Below are positions 1 through 7,291 of a stretch of DNA of 10,277 nucleotides, piece by piece (within the stretch, counting starts at the first letter, position 1; the number at the start of each line of letters is the position of its first letter). The translations under genes were made by a program, and so were the position numbers. A model generated the notes under the pieces. It had not been told where the DNA came from, ran no database searches, and saw nothing but the letters and a program-made list of their open reading frames with translations. The stretch comes from JBOHPP01 sp050731755 (GTDB lineage Bacteria; Methylomirabilota; Methylomirabilia; Rokubacteriales; CSP1-6): assembly GCA_050731755.1 (NCBI GenBank), contig JBOHPP010000097.1, forward strand, positions 1-10,277. Direction: 5' to 3'.

Positions 1-170
1 CCGAAGCTCAGGGCGAGCAGCCAGGCGGCGGCGCCGATGACGAACCACATCAGGCCGATGACCAGGTCGGTGGTGAGCGCCAGGCGCTCGATGTGGGGCC
101 AGATCCACCAGAGACCCGAGATCAGGCCGCCCAGCCAGACCACCATCATGAGCGCCCACAGGATCGCCAT
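1..170 (-). CDS. Small two-helix membrane protein, partial (C-terminus outside window)
   Basis: The minus-strand frame opening at ATG 170-168 reads MAILWALMMVVWLGGLISG and stays open to the window edge, giving about 56 residues. I see two hydrophobic segments, roughly residues 3-22 and 37-55, separated by a short polar loop containing HIER. An in-frame GTG at 173-171 is an alternative start. The gene begins only a few bases after the TAG stop (180-178) of the upstream transporter and its own ribosome site is weak, so translational coupling is likely. I do not recognise the family. The position suggests an accessory or partner subunit of the Nramp-like protein, which is inference only. Its length and C-terminus are unknown because the window ends. 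Confidence 0.6.
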   Translation of the reverse strand, partial: MAILWALMMVVWLGGLISGLWWIWPHIERLALTTDLVIGLMWFVIGAAAWLLALSF

Positions 171-177
171 CACGTGC

Positions 178-1665
178 CTAAGGACAAAGGATCTTCCAGT
201 TCTTGCACAGCTCGCTGGGCAGCACCGTGATGGCCCAGAAGCCGACGCCGCCGAAGCCGGTGACCACGGTGATCCACAGCAGCCCGGTGTTGAGCCGGCT
301 CACCTTGAATCCGTCGGGGAGCCGGCGGTTGTTGATCAGGAGGATCTGCCAGGCGCCGATCGAGCGATAAACCAGCGCCGAGATGGCCACGCCGATCCAC
401 AGGATGAACGGTTGGGCCACCGTGATGAGGTAGAAGCCGGCCAGCACCGCAGCCGTCACCACCACGAAGTAGTAGAACCGGTACGGGCGCCGAGCCCGTC
501 CCGTCACCGCGATGGCGTCGCAGGTCGTCCGGCCGATGAACGTGTCGTAGAAGGGGAACTGTGCGTCGTAGAGCGTGACCATGATGAACAGCAGCATGAG
601 CCAGCCGGCCATCGGGCCCATGACGCCTTGGGCGATGGTGGCCATCTGTAGCGGCACCTCCACGCCGGTCGGGATCTTGCCGGTCTTGAGGAAGTCCTCG
701 TGCAGGTAGGCCAGGCCGGCGACCGAGTAGAGGTAGGTCATGATGAGGCCGCCGATGATGGCCCACCAGAGGATGAGGCTATAGCCGCCGACCTTCACCC
801 ACTGCTGCATCTTGCGGCGCTCATCGGCGTTGTTCGTGTCCCAGCGGATCTCCTGGGCGGTGATCTTCTCCGGTGGCCGCAGCACACCGGTGACCTGGCC
901 GGCGTACCTCCCCATGCCGAAGCCGGCGCCGATGACCCAGAACGAGACCCACATGAGGCTGCCGCCCGGCTGGTTGAACAAGGCCAGCGCGTCGGTTCCC
1001 GTCATCCTGGCCGGGAAGCCCTCGCTGAGGTACAGGATGCCGAGATAGCCCATGAGCACCGTCCAGTAGTGCTCGGGCTTCGCCGCGATGATGGTGATCG
1101 CCAGCACCAGCAGGATGTTGGCGGCCATGATGACGGTGAAGAACCTCGCGAGGAAGACGTAGGTGCGGTTGGAGAAGTAGAAGACCACGAGGACCGCCAC
1201 CAGCGCGATGACGGCCCACAGGTAATGGGGTGGGCCGAAGGGGAAGGGGTTGTTGATGCCGGTGAAGCGCCAGGCGGCGATGACGGCGCCGCCCATCCAG
1301 GCCGGCCAGGCGAAGGTGAGGATCGTGACCACCGTCCAGAACCACGGCCAGAAGCCCAAAGGCTTGAGGTCGTTGGTGGCCGCGAAGAAGGAGCGACCGG
1401 TGCAAATGCCGTACTTGATGCACTCGTACACCAACGCGGTCTCCAGGACGACCGAAACCAACATGAGCCAGTGCATGTGCAGGGTGCCGCGCGCGGACAC
1501 GTTGGGCAGCAGGTAGGCCTCGCCGCCGCCGATCGAGATGCCGAAGTTGATCGCCTGCGGGCCGAGCGCCGCCAGCATCCCGGCCAGGGTCAGCGGAAAC
1601 GGGTCGGGGACGCGGTTGATGGGGCGAGTGTCGACGGCCCGCCGTTCCACTACCGTTGCGGCCAT
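178..1665 (-). CDS. Nramp-superfamily membrane transporter-like protein lacking the DPGN motif
   Basis: This is a 495-residue polytopic inner-membrane protein with about eleven hydrophobic segments. The start is ATG 1665, because AAGGAGG (1671-1677 on the complement) lies four bases upstream; an in-frame ATG at 1725 would only add a hydrophilic, poorly initiated leader. The first helix (about residues 28-54) reads LGPQAINFGISIGGGEAYL. It resembles Nramp TM1, but the metal-coordinating DPGN is replaced by GGGE, and I find no MPHN-like TM6 motif. Proteins of this type are usually annotated as Nramp family divalent metal transporters. Classical Nramps are proton-coupled Mn2+/Fe2+ importers of about 400-450 residues, so the substrate here is uncertain. 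A long soluble loop (about residues 262-305) is rich in charged residues. It is followed directly by a small membrane protein gene and is divergent from a fluoride-riboswitch gene. Confidence 0.75.
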   Translation of the reverse strand: MAATVVERRAVDTRPINRVPDPFPLTLAGMLAALGPQAINFGISIGGGEAYLLPNVSARGTLHMHWLMLVSVVLETALVYECIKYGICTGRSFFAATNDLKPLGFWPWFWTVVTILTFAWPAWMGGAVIAAWRFTGINNPFPFGPPHYLWAVIALVAVLVVFYFSNRTYVFLARFFTVIMAANILLVLAITIIAAKPEHYWTVLMGYLGILYLSEGFPARMTGTDALALFNQPGGSLMWVSFWVIGAGFGMGRYAGQVTGVLRPPEKITAQEIRWDTNNADERRKMQQWVKVGGYSLILWWAIIGGLIMTYLYSVAGLAYLHEDFLKTGKIPTGVEVPLQMATIAQGVMGPMAGWLMLLFIMVTLYDAQFPFYDTFIGRTTCDAIAVTGRARRPYRFYYFVVVTAAVLAGFYLITVAQPFILWIGVAISALVYRSIGAWQILLINNRRLPDGFKVSRLNTGLLWITVVTGFGGVGFWAITVLPSELCKNWKILCP

Positions 1666-1678
1666 ACGACCTCCTTGG

Positions 1679-1690
1679 TGTGAATTCACA
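1679..1690. promoter_or_regulatory. Perfect 12-bp palindrome upstream of the Nramp-like gene (possible operator)
   Basis: TGTGAATTCACA is a perfect inverted repeat located 14-25 bases before the ATG of the Nramp-like gene, just upstream of its Shine-Dalgarno site and in one of the few AT-containing patches of the spacer. The position suits a repressor operator overlapping the promoter or leader. The half-site TGTGA matches the CRP half-site, but the spacing is 2 rather than 6 bases, so a CRP site is not claimed. A 12-bp palindrome can also occur by chance. Confidence 0.3.
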
Positions 1691-1869
1691 TCACCCTGGA
1701 ATCTCGACGGAAGGCAGCACTTCACGGTGGCCCGCGCGGGCTCTCGGTCGGGGAGGGCTGTCCGTCACTTCGCCGCTGGGGCATGGGCGCGTCCCCCGAT
1801 CTCGGACGGTGCTCGAACGCTCGCCGGGATCATGGGGTGGGGGGTCTTGGCTGTCAAGGCGCCCCCGGC
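1691..1869. other. Intergenic spacer with no recognised element
   Basis: This is the GC-rich part of the 360-base divergent intergenic region. I see no convincing coding frame, RNA gene or repeat in it. The minus-strand promoter of the Nramp-like gene should lie here or over the palindrome at 1679-1690, but no good -35/-10 pair could be picked out by eye. Confidence 0.4.
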
Positions 1870-1898
1870 TTGGCTTCGCCCCCGAGACAGACGATAAT
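1870..1898 (+). promoter_or_regulatory. Sigma-70-type promoter of the fluoride riboswitch transcript
   Basis: TTGGCT (1870-1875) and GATAAT (1893-1898) are separated by exactly 17 bases, close to the TTGACA/TATAAT consensus. The predicted transcription start near 1904-1907 lies about ten bases before the first riboswitch stem, which is the expected geometry for a riboswitch leader. Inferred from sequence only. Confidence 0.6.
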
Positions 1899-1915
1899 CG
1901 CAGTGGATAAGCAAG

Positions 1916-1970
1916 AGGCGATGGGGTTCGCCTGAACCGCCCCACGAACCGTGGGGCTGATGACCCCTAC
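1916..1970 (+). promoter_or_regulatory. Fluoride riboswitch (crcB motif)
   Basis: The leader contains the conserved fluoride-aptamer blocks in order: GGCGATGGGGTTCGCC (1917-1932), GAACCGCC (1934-1941), GGCTGATGACCCCTAC (1955-1970). Stem 1 is AGGCG (1916-1920) with CGCCT (1929-1933), enclosing the loop AUGGGGUU. The second stem is GCCCCAC (1939-1945) with GTGGGGC (1951-1957), loop GAACC. Loop bases GGGGU (1923-1927) can pair with ACCCC (1963-1967) to make the long-range pseudoknot known from crystal structures of this class. Established knowledge: the aptamer binds fluoride through Mg2+ ions and activates genes for fluoride export (crcB/fluc, CLC-F) and some Na+/H+ antiporters. Here the gene served is a CPA2 antiporter, a documented association for this RNA class. 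Confidence 0.93.
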
Positions 1971-1997
1971 CGGCGGGTTCGGTAGGGGTTCTTTTTT
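1963..1997 (+). terminator. Intrinsic terminator forming the riboswitch expression platform
   Basis: ACCCCTACCG (1963-1972) pairs perfectly over 10 bp with CGGTAGGGGT (1980-1989) across a seven-base loop, followed by TTCTTTTTT (1989-1997). The first arm includes the ACCCC that closes the aptamer pseudoknot, so the two structures are mutually exclusive. Fluoride-stabilised pseudoknot should block the hairpin and allow read-through; without fluoride the hairpin should terminate transcription before the antiporter start codon. Confidence 0.92.
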
Positions 1998-2025
1998 GCG
2001 GCGGAGCGGGAGAAGGAGCCGGCGG

Positions 2026-3194
2026 GTGGAGCACCTCGGGATCGCGGTCGCCGCGGGGTTACTGGTGTTTCTGGCAAGTATGGCGTCCGTCGGGATGGGT
2101 GTCTCGGTGGCGCTGGTTGAGATCACCCTCGGGTCGTCGCGGGCAACGGCCTGGGCCTCCACAGCCCGCCCTGGATGGATTTCCTGGCCTCGTTCGGCAG
2201 CATCGTCCTGACCTTCCTGGCCGGCGCCGAGGTGGATCGCCAGGTGATGCGCGAGAAGCTCAAGGAGAGCCTGCTCATCGGCGGGCTGTCGTTCGTGGCT
2301 CCGTTCGTCGGCGCCTGGTTCGTCTGCGAGCGGCTGTTCGGCTGGACGACCCCGGCCGCCCAGATCGCCGGCGTGGCGCTCTCGACCACCTCGCTGGCCG
2401 TCGTCTACGCTGTCCTGGTCGAGTCGGGGTTGACCCACACGCCGCTGGGGAAACTCATCATGGCGTCCACGTTCGTGACCGATCTCGGCGTGGCCCTCGC
2501 CCTCGCCGTGCTGTTCATCCGCCCGACGTGGTGGCTGCTACCGTTCGTCGGCGTCTCCCTTCTGGTCATCTGGCTCATGGTCAGTCTCCAGCCGTGGTTC
2601 TTTCGTCGCTTCGGGGAGCGAGTGATCGAGCCCGAGATCAAGGGAGCGTTCGCCGCGCTCCTGGTGCTGATGCTCGTGGCCGAGCGCGCCCAGAGCCACG
2701 CGGTGCTCCCCGCGTTCGTGCTCGGCCTGGCCCTGGCCCCGGTGTTCCACCGGGAGCGGGAACTCCAGCGCCGCTTCCGGGTGGTGGCCTTCGCCCTGCT
2801 GACGCCGTTCTTCTTCCTCAAGGGCGGGATGCACGTGTCGCTCCCGCTGGTGTTGGCCAATCTCGGCCTCCTGGTCCTCCTGTTCGCCGTCAAGCAGGTG
2901 ACCAAGTTCCTCGGGGTGTACCCGGTGGCGAAGCGCTACGTGCCAGCGGATGCTATGTTCACGACGCTCCTCATGTCCACGGGCCTCACCTTCGGCACCA
3001 TCTCCTCGCTCTACGGTCTCGACGCGGGGATCCTGGACCGCGCCCAGTTCTCGGTGCTCGTCGCGGTTGTCGTGGCCAGCGCCGTGATCCCGACCGTGAT
3101 CGCGCAGCGGTGGTTCTCGCCCCCCGTCGAGGCCACGGTGGTCGCCCCTTCGCAACGGCGCCTCACGGCCGCCGAGGAGGCCGGCGACGCCTAG
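2026..3194 (+). CDS. CPA2-type cation:proton antiporter under fluoride riboswitch control; frameshifted near codon 36
   Basis: A Na+/H+-exchanger-domain membrane protein, presumably moving monovalent cations and/or supporting fluoride tolerance at the inner membrane. Translation should start at GTG 2026, seven bases after AAGGAG (2013-2018). The first 36 residues (VEHLGIAVAAGLLVFLASMA onward, a transmembrane helix) are read in one frame up to GGG 2131-2133. The homologous sequence then continues in another frame from GTC 2133 (VVAGNGLGLHSPPWMDFLA) to TAG 3192-3194. One missing G in that G-run accounts for the break. The restored protein is about 389 residues, a normal length for the membrane domain alone, with no TrkA-type domains. 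Family hallmarks at restored numbering: FLAGAEVD (64-71), GVALSTTSLAVV (116-127) and a TD pair (152-153) where CPA2 proteins carry the ion-binding Asp. If the break is real, only an N-truncated product from ATG 2175 could be made. Confidence 0.85.
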
Positions 3195-3303
3195 GCCGGC
3201 CGGTACCCTCCGCTCCCCTGGCGGGTGAGAAAAACTTTTCCGATTGCCAAAAGGGCCGAAAACCGGAAACTTGGGCCATGTCGGCGGCGGGCGGAGAACC
3301 CAC

Positions 3304-6072
3304 GTGAGTCGGGACGTCGAGCGGGAGCGCATCGATAAGGTGATGCGCGGTGTGTACCGTGACCGCCCCGAGGCCGAGCTGCTCGGCGAGTTGGCGCACA
3401 CCATCAACGCCTCGCTCGACCTCGACACCATCCTGCAGCGGGTCGCCGAGGTGGCCAAGGCGTTGTGCCGTTGCGATGTCGTGCGCATCGCCCTTCGCGA
3501 GCCCGGCTCCGATGACCTGACCTTCCGATACTCAGCGGGCGCCCGCACCGAGGGCTACCGCGACCTGCACCTCGGACCTGGCAAGGGCCTGGCCGGATAC
3601 GTGCTGGCCACCGGGCAGCCGGCGCGCACCGACGACATCCGCCGCGACCCGCGGCTGGTCCCGGAGTACCTGCCGATCATCGAGGCCGAGCACACCCGCT
3701 CCGTGCTCGTGGTGCCCATTCGTATCGGCGAGCGCATCGAAGGCTTGATCTACGCGAACAAGCGCCGGGTGCGCCACTTCGGCGATCGCGAAGAGGCCGC
3801 CTTGCTCCGGCTGGCCGACCACGCGGCCGCCGCCATCCGCAACAGCCAGCTCTTCACCGCCGAGCGCGCGGCCCGCGAGGAGGCCGAGGCAACGCAGAGG
3901 CGCCTGGCCTTCCTGGGCGAGGCCTCGACGCTGCTCACCTCGAGCCTGGACTACGAGCAGACCCTGGGAAGCCTGGCCCGCCTGGCCGTGCCGATGATGG
4001 CCGACATGTGCGTGATCGACGTCCTCGCCGAGGACGGCACGATCCGGAGGGTGGCGGCCGCCCACGCCAACCCGGGCAAGCAGGAGATGGTCGCCATCCT
4101 CCAGGAGCGCTTCGCCCCCGATCCGCACGGACCCCATCCGGTCGCCGAGGTGCTGCGCAGCGGGCGCCCCCAGTTAGCCTCCGAGGTCACCGGGTCCGTG
4201 CTCGACGCCATCGCCGTCGACCCCGAGCACCGCCGGCTCGCTCGCGAGCTGGCGTACGCCTCATACGTCGTGGTGCCGCTCATCGCTCGCGGCCGTACGC
4301 TCGGCGCGATCTCCCTCGTCTCCGGGGAGTCGGGACGGCGCTACTCGGCGGCGGACCTGGCGTTGGCCGAAGAGCTGGCCCGGCGGGCGGCCCTGGCCGT
4401 GGACAACGCCCGGCTCTACGGCGAAAGCGAAGCGCGCCGGCGGTCAGCCGAGGCCCTGGCCGAGACCGGCCGGCTGCTGTCCCAGACCCTCAGCTTCGAC
4501 GACGTGGCCGAGCGCGTGGTGGGACGCGTGCGCGACTTGATCGGCGCCACCTGCGCGGTCGTCTACCGGCTCGATCCCTCGACGGGGGTCTTCCGAGGAT
4601 TGGCCGTCTCGGGAGAGATCGGGCCGGGCTTTCCCGAGAACCTGACGATTCCCTCCGAGATGGGGACCGTCGGCCTTGCCATGCGCGAGCGCCAACCGGT
4701 GATGACCACCGATCTGATGCAGGACTCACGCATCGTCATCGGCGCCGAGCTGCGCGGTCGTCTGGAGTCGTCGCCGCACCGGGCGGGGCTGGCCGTGCCG
4801 TTGATCGTCCAGGATGAGGTGATCGGGGTGCTCTTCCTGGGCGACCGGGTCGGACGGCGGTTCACCGCCGACGAGGTTCGGGTGGCCCAGGCCTTCGCCG
4901 ACCAGGCCGCCATCGCGTTCAACAACGCGCGCCTCTACGAGGCGGAGCGCCGCGCGCGCAGCGAGGCGGAGGCGGCCAGCGTCGCCAAGGACCATTTCCT
5001 GGCCATGCTGGCCCACGAGCTGAGAAATCCCCTGGGCCCGATCCGCAGCGGCATCTACCTCGTCGGTCAACGGCTGAGCACCGATCCGCTGGTGCAGCGC
5101 GCCCGGGCCATCATCGAGCGCCAGCTCATGCATCTGACCCGGCTGCTCGACGATCTGCTGGACGTGGCGCGGATCACTCAAGCCAAGATCGAGTTGGTGA
5201 AGGCCCCGGTCGAGCTGGCCACGGCAGTGAGCGAGGCGGTGGAAGCCACGCGCGACCTGGTGGAGGCCAGGGGCCACACCGTGAGGCTCGCGCTGCCCGA
5301 GGATCCGATCCGACTCGAGGCCGATCCCACACGCCTTGTGCAGATCATCGGCAACCTCCTGCACAACGCGGCGAAGTACACGCCGGGCGGAGGCACCATC
5401 ACCGTGACGGGGCGCGCCGAGCGGGACTGGATCGTGTTCTCGGTGAAGGACACCGGCATCGGCATCCCCCCCGAGATGCTGCCCCGGGTCTTCGACCTGT
5501 TCGCACAGGTCGACCCCTCGCCGGCGCGCTCGGAGGGCGGCCTCGGCATCGGCCTGACCCTCGTGCGCCGGCTGGTGGAGCTGCACGGCGGTCGGGTCAC
5601 CGCGCGCAGCGAGGGCAAGGGGCAGGGCAGCGAGTTCATCGTGCGGCTACCCGCCGGCGCGACGACCCCACGTGTCGCGCCGGCGCCGTCTCCGGTCCCG
5701 CCCGGCGGCGAGCGCCGCATCCTCATCGTGGAGGACAACGCCGACGCCGCCGAGATGATGCGGATCGCGCTCGAGCTGACCGGTCACCGCGTGCGGGTGG
5801 TCGGGAACGGCCCCGAAGGGGTCGAGTTGGCCGGACGCGAGCGGCCGGACGTGATGCTCGTCGACATCGGGTTGCCGGGGTTTGACGGTTACGAGGTGGC
5901 CCGCCGGGTACGGGCGGCGCTGGGACCGGCCGTGCTCCTCGTGGCGTTGACGGGCTATGGGCAGCCACAGGACCAGCGGCGGGCGGCCGAGGCAGGCTTC
6001 GACCTGCACCTCGTGAAGCCCGTCGATCCCGACCAGCTCGCCGTCCTCATCGCCCGCCGCGAGTCGCCGTAA
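3304..6072 (+). CDS. Soluble hybrid histidine kinase: GAF-GAF-GAF-HisKA-HATPase_c-REC
   Basis: A 922-residue cytoplasmic two-component sensor with no transmembrane segment. GTG 3304 is chosen because CGGAG (3292-3296) lies seven bases upstream; a TTG at 3244 would add 20 residues without a good ribosome site. Domains: GAF about 37-183, GAF about 216-373, GAF about 396-545, joined by charged, probably coiled-coil linkers; HisKA about 560-630 with phosphoacceptor His571 in AHELRNPL; HATPase_c about 675-785 with N-box Asn688 (NLLHNAAKY), Asp716 in DTGIGIP and a GGLGIGLTLV G2 box; a Pro-rich linker; REC about 802-918 with acidic LIVEDN, phosphoacceptor Asp854 (LVDIGLPG) and Lys in LVKPVD. All catalytic residues look intact. 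The GAF ligands are unknown. There is no DNA-binding output, so a phosphotransfer partner or regulator elsewhere is expected. A DUF488 gene follows after about 46 bases. Confidence 0.92.
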   Translation: MSRDVERERIDKVMRGVYRDRPEAELLGELAHTINASLDLDTILQRVAEVAKALCRCDVVRIALREPGSDDLTFRYSAGARTEGYRDLHLGPGKGLAGYVLATGQPARTDDIRRDPRLVPEYLPIIEAEHTRSVLVVPIRIGERIEGLIYANKRRVRHFGDREEAALLRLADHAAAAIRNSQLFTAERAAREEAEATQRRLAFLGEASTLLTSSLDYEQTLGSLARLAVPMMADMCVIDVLAEDGTIRRVAAAHANPGKQEMVAILQERFAPDPHGPHPVAEVLRSGRPQLASEVTGSVLDAIAVDPEHRRLARELAYASYVVVPLIARGRTLGAISLVSGESGRRYSAADLALAEELARRAALAVDNARLYGESEARRRSAEALAETGRLLSQTLSFDDVAERVVGRVRDLIGATCAVVYRLDPSTGVFRGLAVSGEIGPGFPENLTIPSEMGTVGLAMRERQPVMTTDLMQDSRIVIGAELRGRLESSPHRAGLAVPLIVQDEVIGVLFLGDRVGRRFTADEVRVAQAFADQAAIAFNNARLYEAERRARSEAEAASVAKDHFLAMLAHELRNPLGPIRSGIYLVGQRLSTDPLVQRARAIIERQLMHLTRLLDDLLDVARITQAKIELVKAPVELATAVSEAVEATRDLVEARGHTVRLALPEDPIRLEADPTRLVQIIGNLLHNAAKYTPGGGTITVTGRAERDWIVFSVKDTGIGIPPEMLPRVFDLFAQVDPSPARSEGGLGIGLTLVRRLVELHGGRVTARSEGKGQGSEFIVRLPAGATTPRVAPAPSPVPPGGERRILIVEDNADAAEMMRIALELTGHRVRVVGNGPEGVELAGRERPDVMLVDIGLPGFDGYEVARRVRAALGPAVLLVALTGYGQPQDQRRAAEAGFDLHLVKPVDPDQLAVLIARRESP

Positions 6073-6118
6073 GCGCGCCGCACGCCCGGCGTGCTGCCGC
6101 GTCGCCAGGAGAGTGGAC

Positions 6119-6646
6119 GTGATCTGGACGATCGGACACTCCACGCGGTCGGCGGACGAGCTGCTCGCGCTTCTGGAGAGCGCCGGAATCAGGCAGCTCG
6201 TCGATGTCCGGCGCTTCCCCCACTCGCGCCGCCATCCGCAGTTTAATCGCGAAGCGCTGGCGGCGCCTCTCGACCCTGCCGGCATCATCTATCTCCATCT
6301 CCCCGGACTCGGCGGGCACCGGCCGCCGCGAGCCGATTCGGTCAACCGTGCCTGGCGGAACGCGGGCTTCCGGGGCTACGCCGACTACATGCAAACGCCG
6401 GAGTTCGAGGGGAGCCTGCGCTCGCTGATCGAAGCCGCCGGACAACGTCCCACCGCCATCATGTGCGCTGAGGCCGTGCCCTGGCGGTGCCACCGGTCGC
6501 TCGTCGCCGACGCGCTGACGGCACGCGGCATCGGTGTCGAGCACATCGTGGGACCCGGCCGCCCCGAGCCTCACGCGCTCACGCCGTGGGCTCGTATCGA
6601 GGGGATGAGCGTCACCTATCCGGCGGCTCAGGGCAGGCTGGTGTAG
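6119..6646 (+). CDS. DUF488 family protein
   Basis: A small soluble protein of about 175 residues, the usual size for DUF488. It shows the family blocks in order: WTIGHSTRS near the N-terminus, LVDVRRFPHSRRHPQFN (27-43), YLHLPGLGGHR (58-68), GYADYM (87-91) and IMCAEAVPWRCHR (114-126), with Cys116, Cys124 and His125 conserved. The biochemical role of DUF488 is not established. The invariant Arg/Cys/His residues suggest a nucleotide- or metal-related enzyme, which is speculative. GTG 6119 is preferred because AGGAG (6107-6111) lies seven bases upstream; GTG 6113, two codons earlier, is too close to that site. It follows the hybrid kinase by about 46 bases and abuts the next gene, so the three are probably cotranscribed. 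Confidence 0.85.
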   Translation: MIWTIGHSTRSADELLALLESAGIRQLVDVRRFPHSRRHPQFNREALAAPLDPAGIIYLHLPGLGGHRPPRADSVNRAWRNAGFRGYADYMQTPEFEGSLRSLIEAAGQRPTAIMCAEAVPWRCHRSLVADALTARGIGVEHIVGPGRPEPHALTPWARIEGMSVTYPAAQGRLV

Positions 6647-7291
6647 GTGAGCGAGCCGTCGATCCGCCGGCGTGTGGCCGTCGAGCTGGTGGCCCTCGCC
6701 GTGCTCACGCTCGGCTATCTCGTCGTGCTGCCGCGGCGGCCCGTCGGTCTGGACGCCGGGCTGGCGCTATTCGCACTCGCCCTCGTCGGCCTGACAGCCC
6801 GGGAGACGCGCCGACGGATCTGGGGCCCGCCGCCCGGGTCCACGCGCGAGCGCCTGCGCCATTCCGCAACCCACATGCTGGTCGGCACTGCTGCCGTGAT
6901 GCTGCTGTTCGCGGTCGTCGGCGCTCTCGCCGGCGGCTGCAGCCTTCTGCGTCCGACGCTGGCGGTCGGGCTCGTCCTCTTCGTTCCTTGGGCTCTAGCC
7001 CAGCAGACGCTGTTCCAGTTCTACCTGCTCGGCCGCCTCCGGGCGCTCCTGCCCCGCGCGTCGCCCGTCACGCTCGCCATCCTGAACGGGATCCTGTACG
7101 GTCTGGTGCACCTGCCCGAGTGGGACGTGACACTGCTGACGATGGTGGGGGGCAGCGTGTGGAGCTGGTACTACCTGCGCGACCGCTGTCTCACGCCGAT
7201 CGCTCTCTCCCATGCCGCGCTGGGCACGGTCTATTTCTCGTGGGTCCGCTGCCGCGACCTCGCGGTGGAGTGGCTCGACTGGAGCGCGTGA
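6647..7291 (+). CDS. CPBP (CAAX protease/Abi)-family membrane protein with altered catalytic motif
   Basis: A 214-residue membrane protein with about six hydrophobic segments. The C-terminal half has the layout of the CPBP intramembrane glutamic protease family. Motif 1, normally EExxxR, reads QQTLFQ at 119-124 (ALAQQTLFQFYLLGRL). Motif 2, normally FxxxH, reads YGLVH with His155. Motif 3, normally HxxxN/D, reads HAALG with His189. Both histidines are kept, but both glutamates and the arginine are replaced by Gln. In active members the glutamates activate the water, so this protein is probably not a canonical protease, or belongs to a divergent QQ subfamily. It starts at GTG 6647 directly after the TAG of the DUF488 gene, with no spacer and only a weak ribosome site, indicating translational coupling. 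Confidence 0.72.
   Translation: MSEPSIRRRVAVELVALAVLTLGYLVVLPRRPVGLDAGLALFALALVGLTARETRRRIWGPPPGSTRERLRHSATHMLVGTAAVMLLFAVVGALAGGCSLLRPTLAVGLVLFVPWALAQQTLFQFYLLGRLRALLPRASPVTLAILNGILYGLVHLPEWDVTLLTMVGGSVWSWYYLRDRCLTPIALSHAALGTVYFSWVRCRDLAVEWLDWSA

Noticed and set aside
700..1683. Long plus-strand open frame opposite the Nramp-like gene
   Set aside because: Its translation is charged and repetitive in D, E, R, G and H, typical of antisense shadows in GC-rich genes; the minus frame has clear membrane helices and a ribosome site.
1679..1690. CRP/FNR-type binding site
   Set aside because: The half-site TGTGA is right, but the two halves are separated by 2 bases instead of 6, so it was kept only as an unnamed palindrome.
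1939..1989. Tandem hairpins as a mini-ykkC (guanidine-II) riboswitch
   Set aside because: The two hairpins do not both carry ACGR loops, and the surrounding conserved blocks, pseudoknot and terminator overlap match the fluoride aptamer instead.
1951..2211. ATG 1951 as start of the antiporter reading frame
   Set aside because: It lies inside the riboswitch and terminator, encodes basic non-homologous residues and has no ribosome site; GTG 2026 has AAGGAG at ideal spacing and begins at the first hydrophobic helix.
3236..3269. TTTCCG/CGGAAA inverted repeat and TTGCCA as kinase promoter or operator
   Set aside because: The 6-bp arms are 21 bases apart and no acceptable -10 box follows TTGCCA; the AT-richer patch may hold a promoter but none could be supported.
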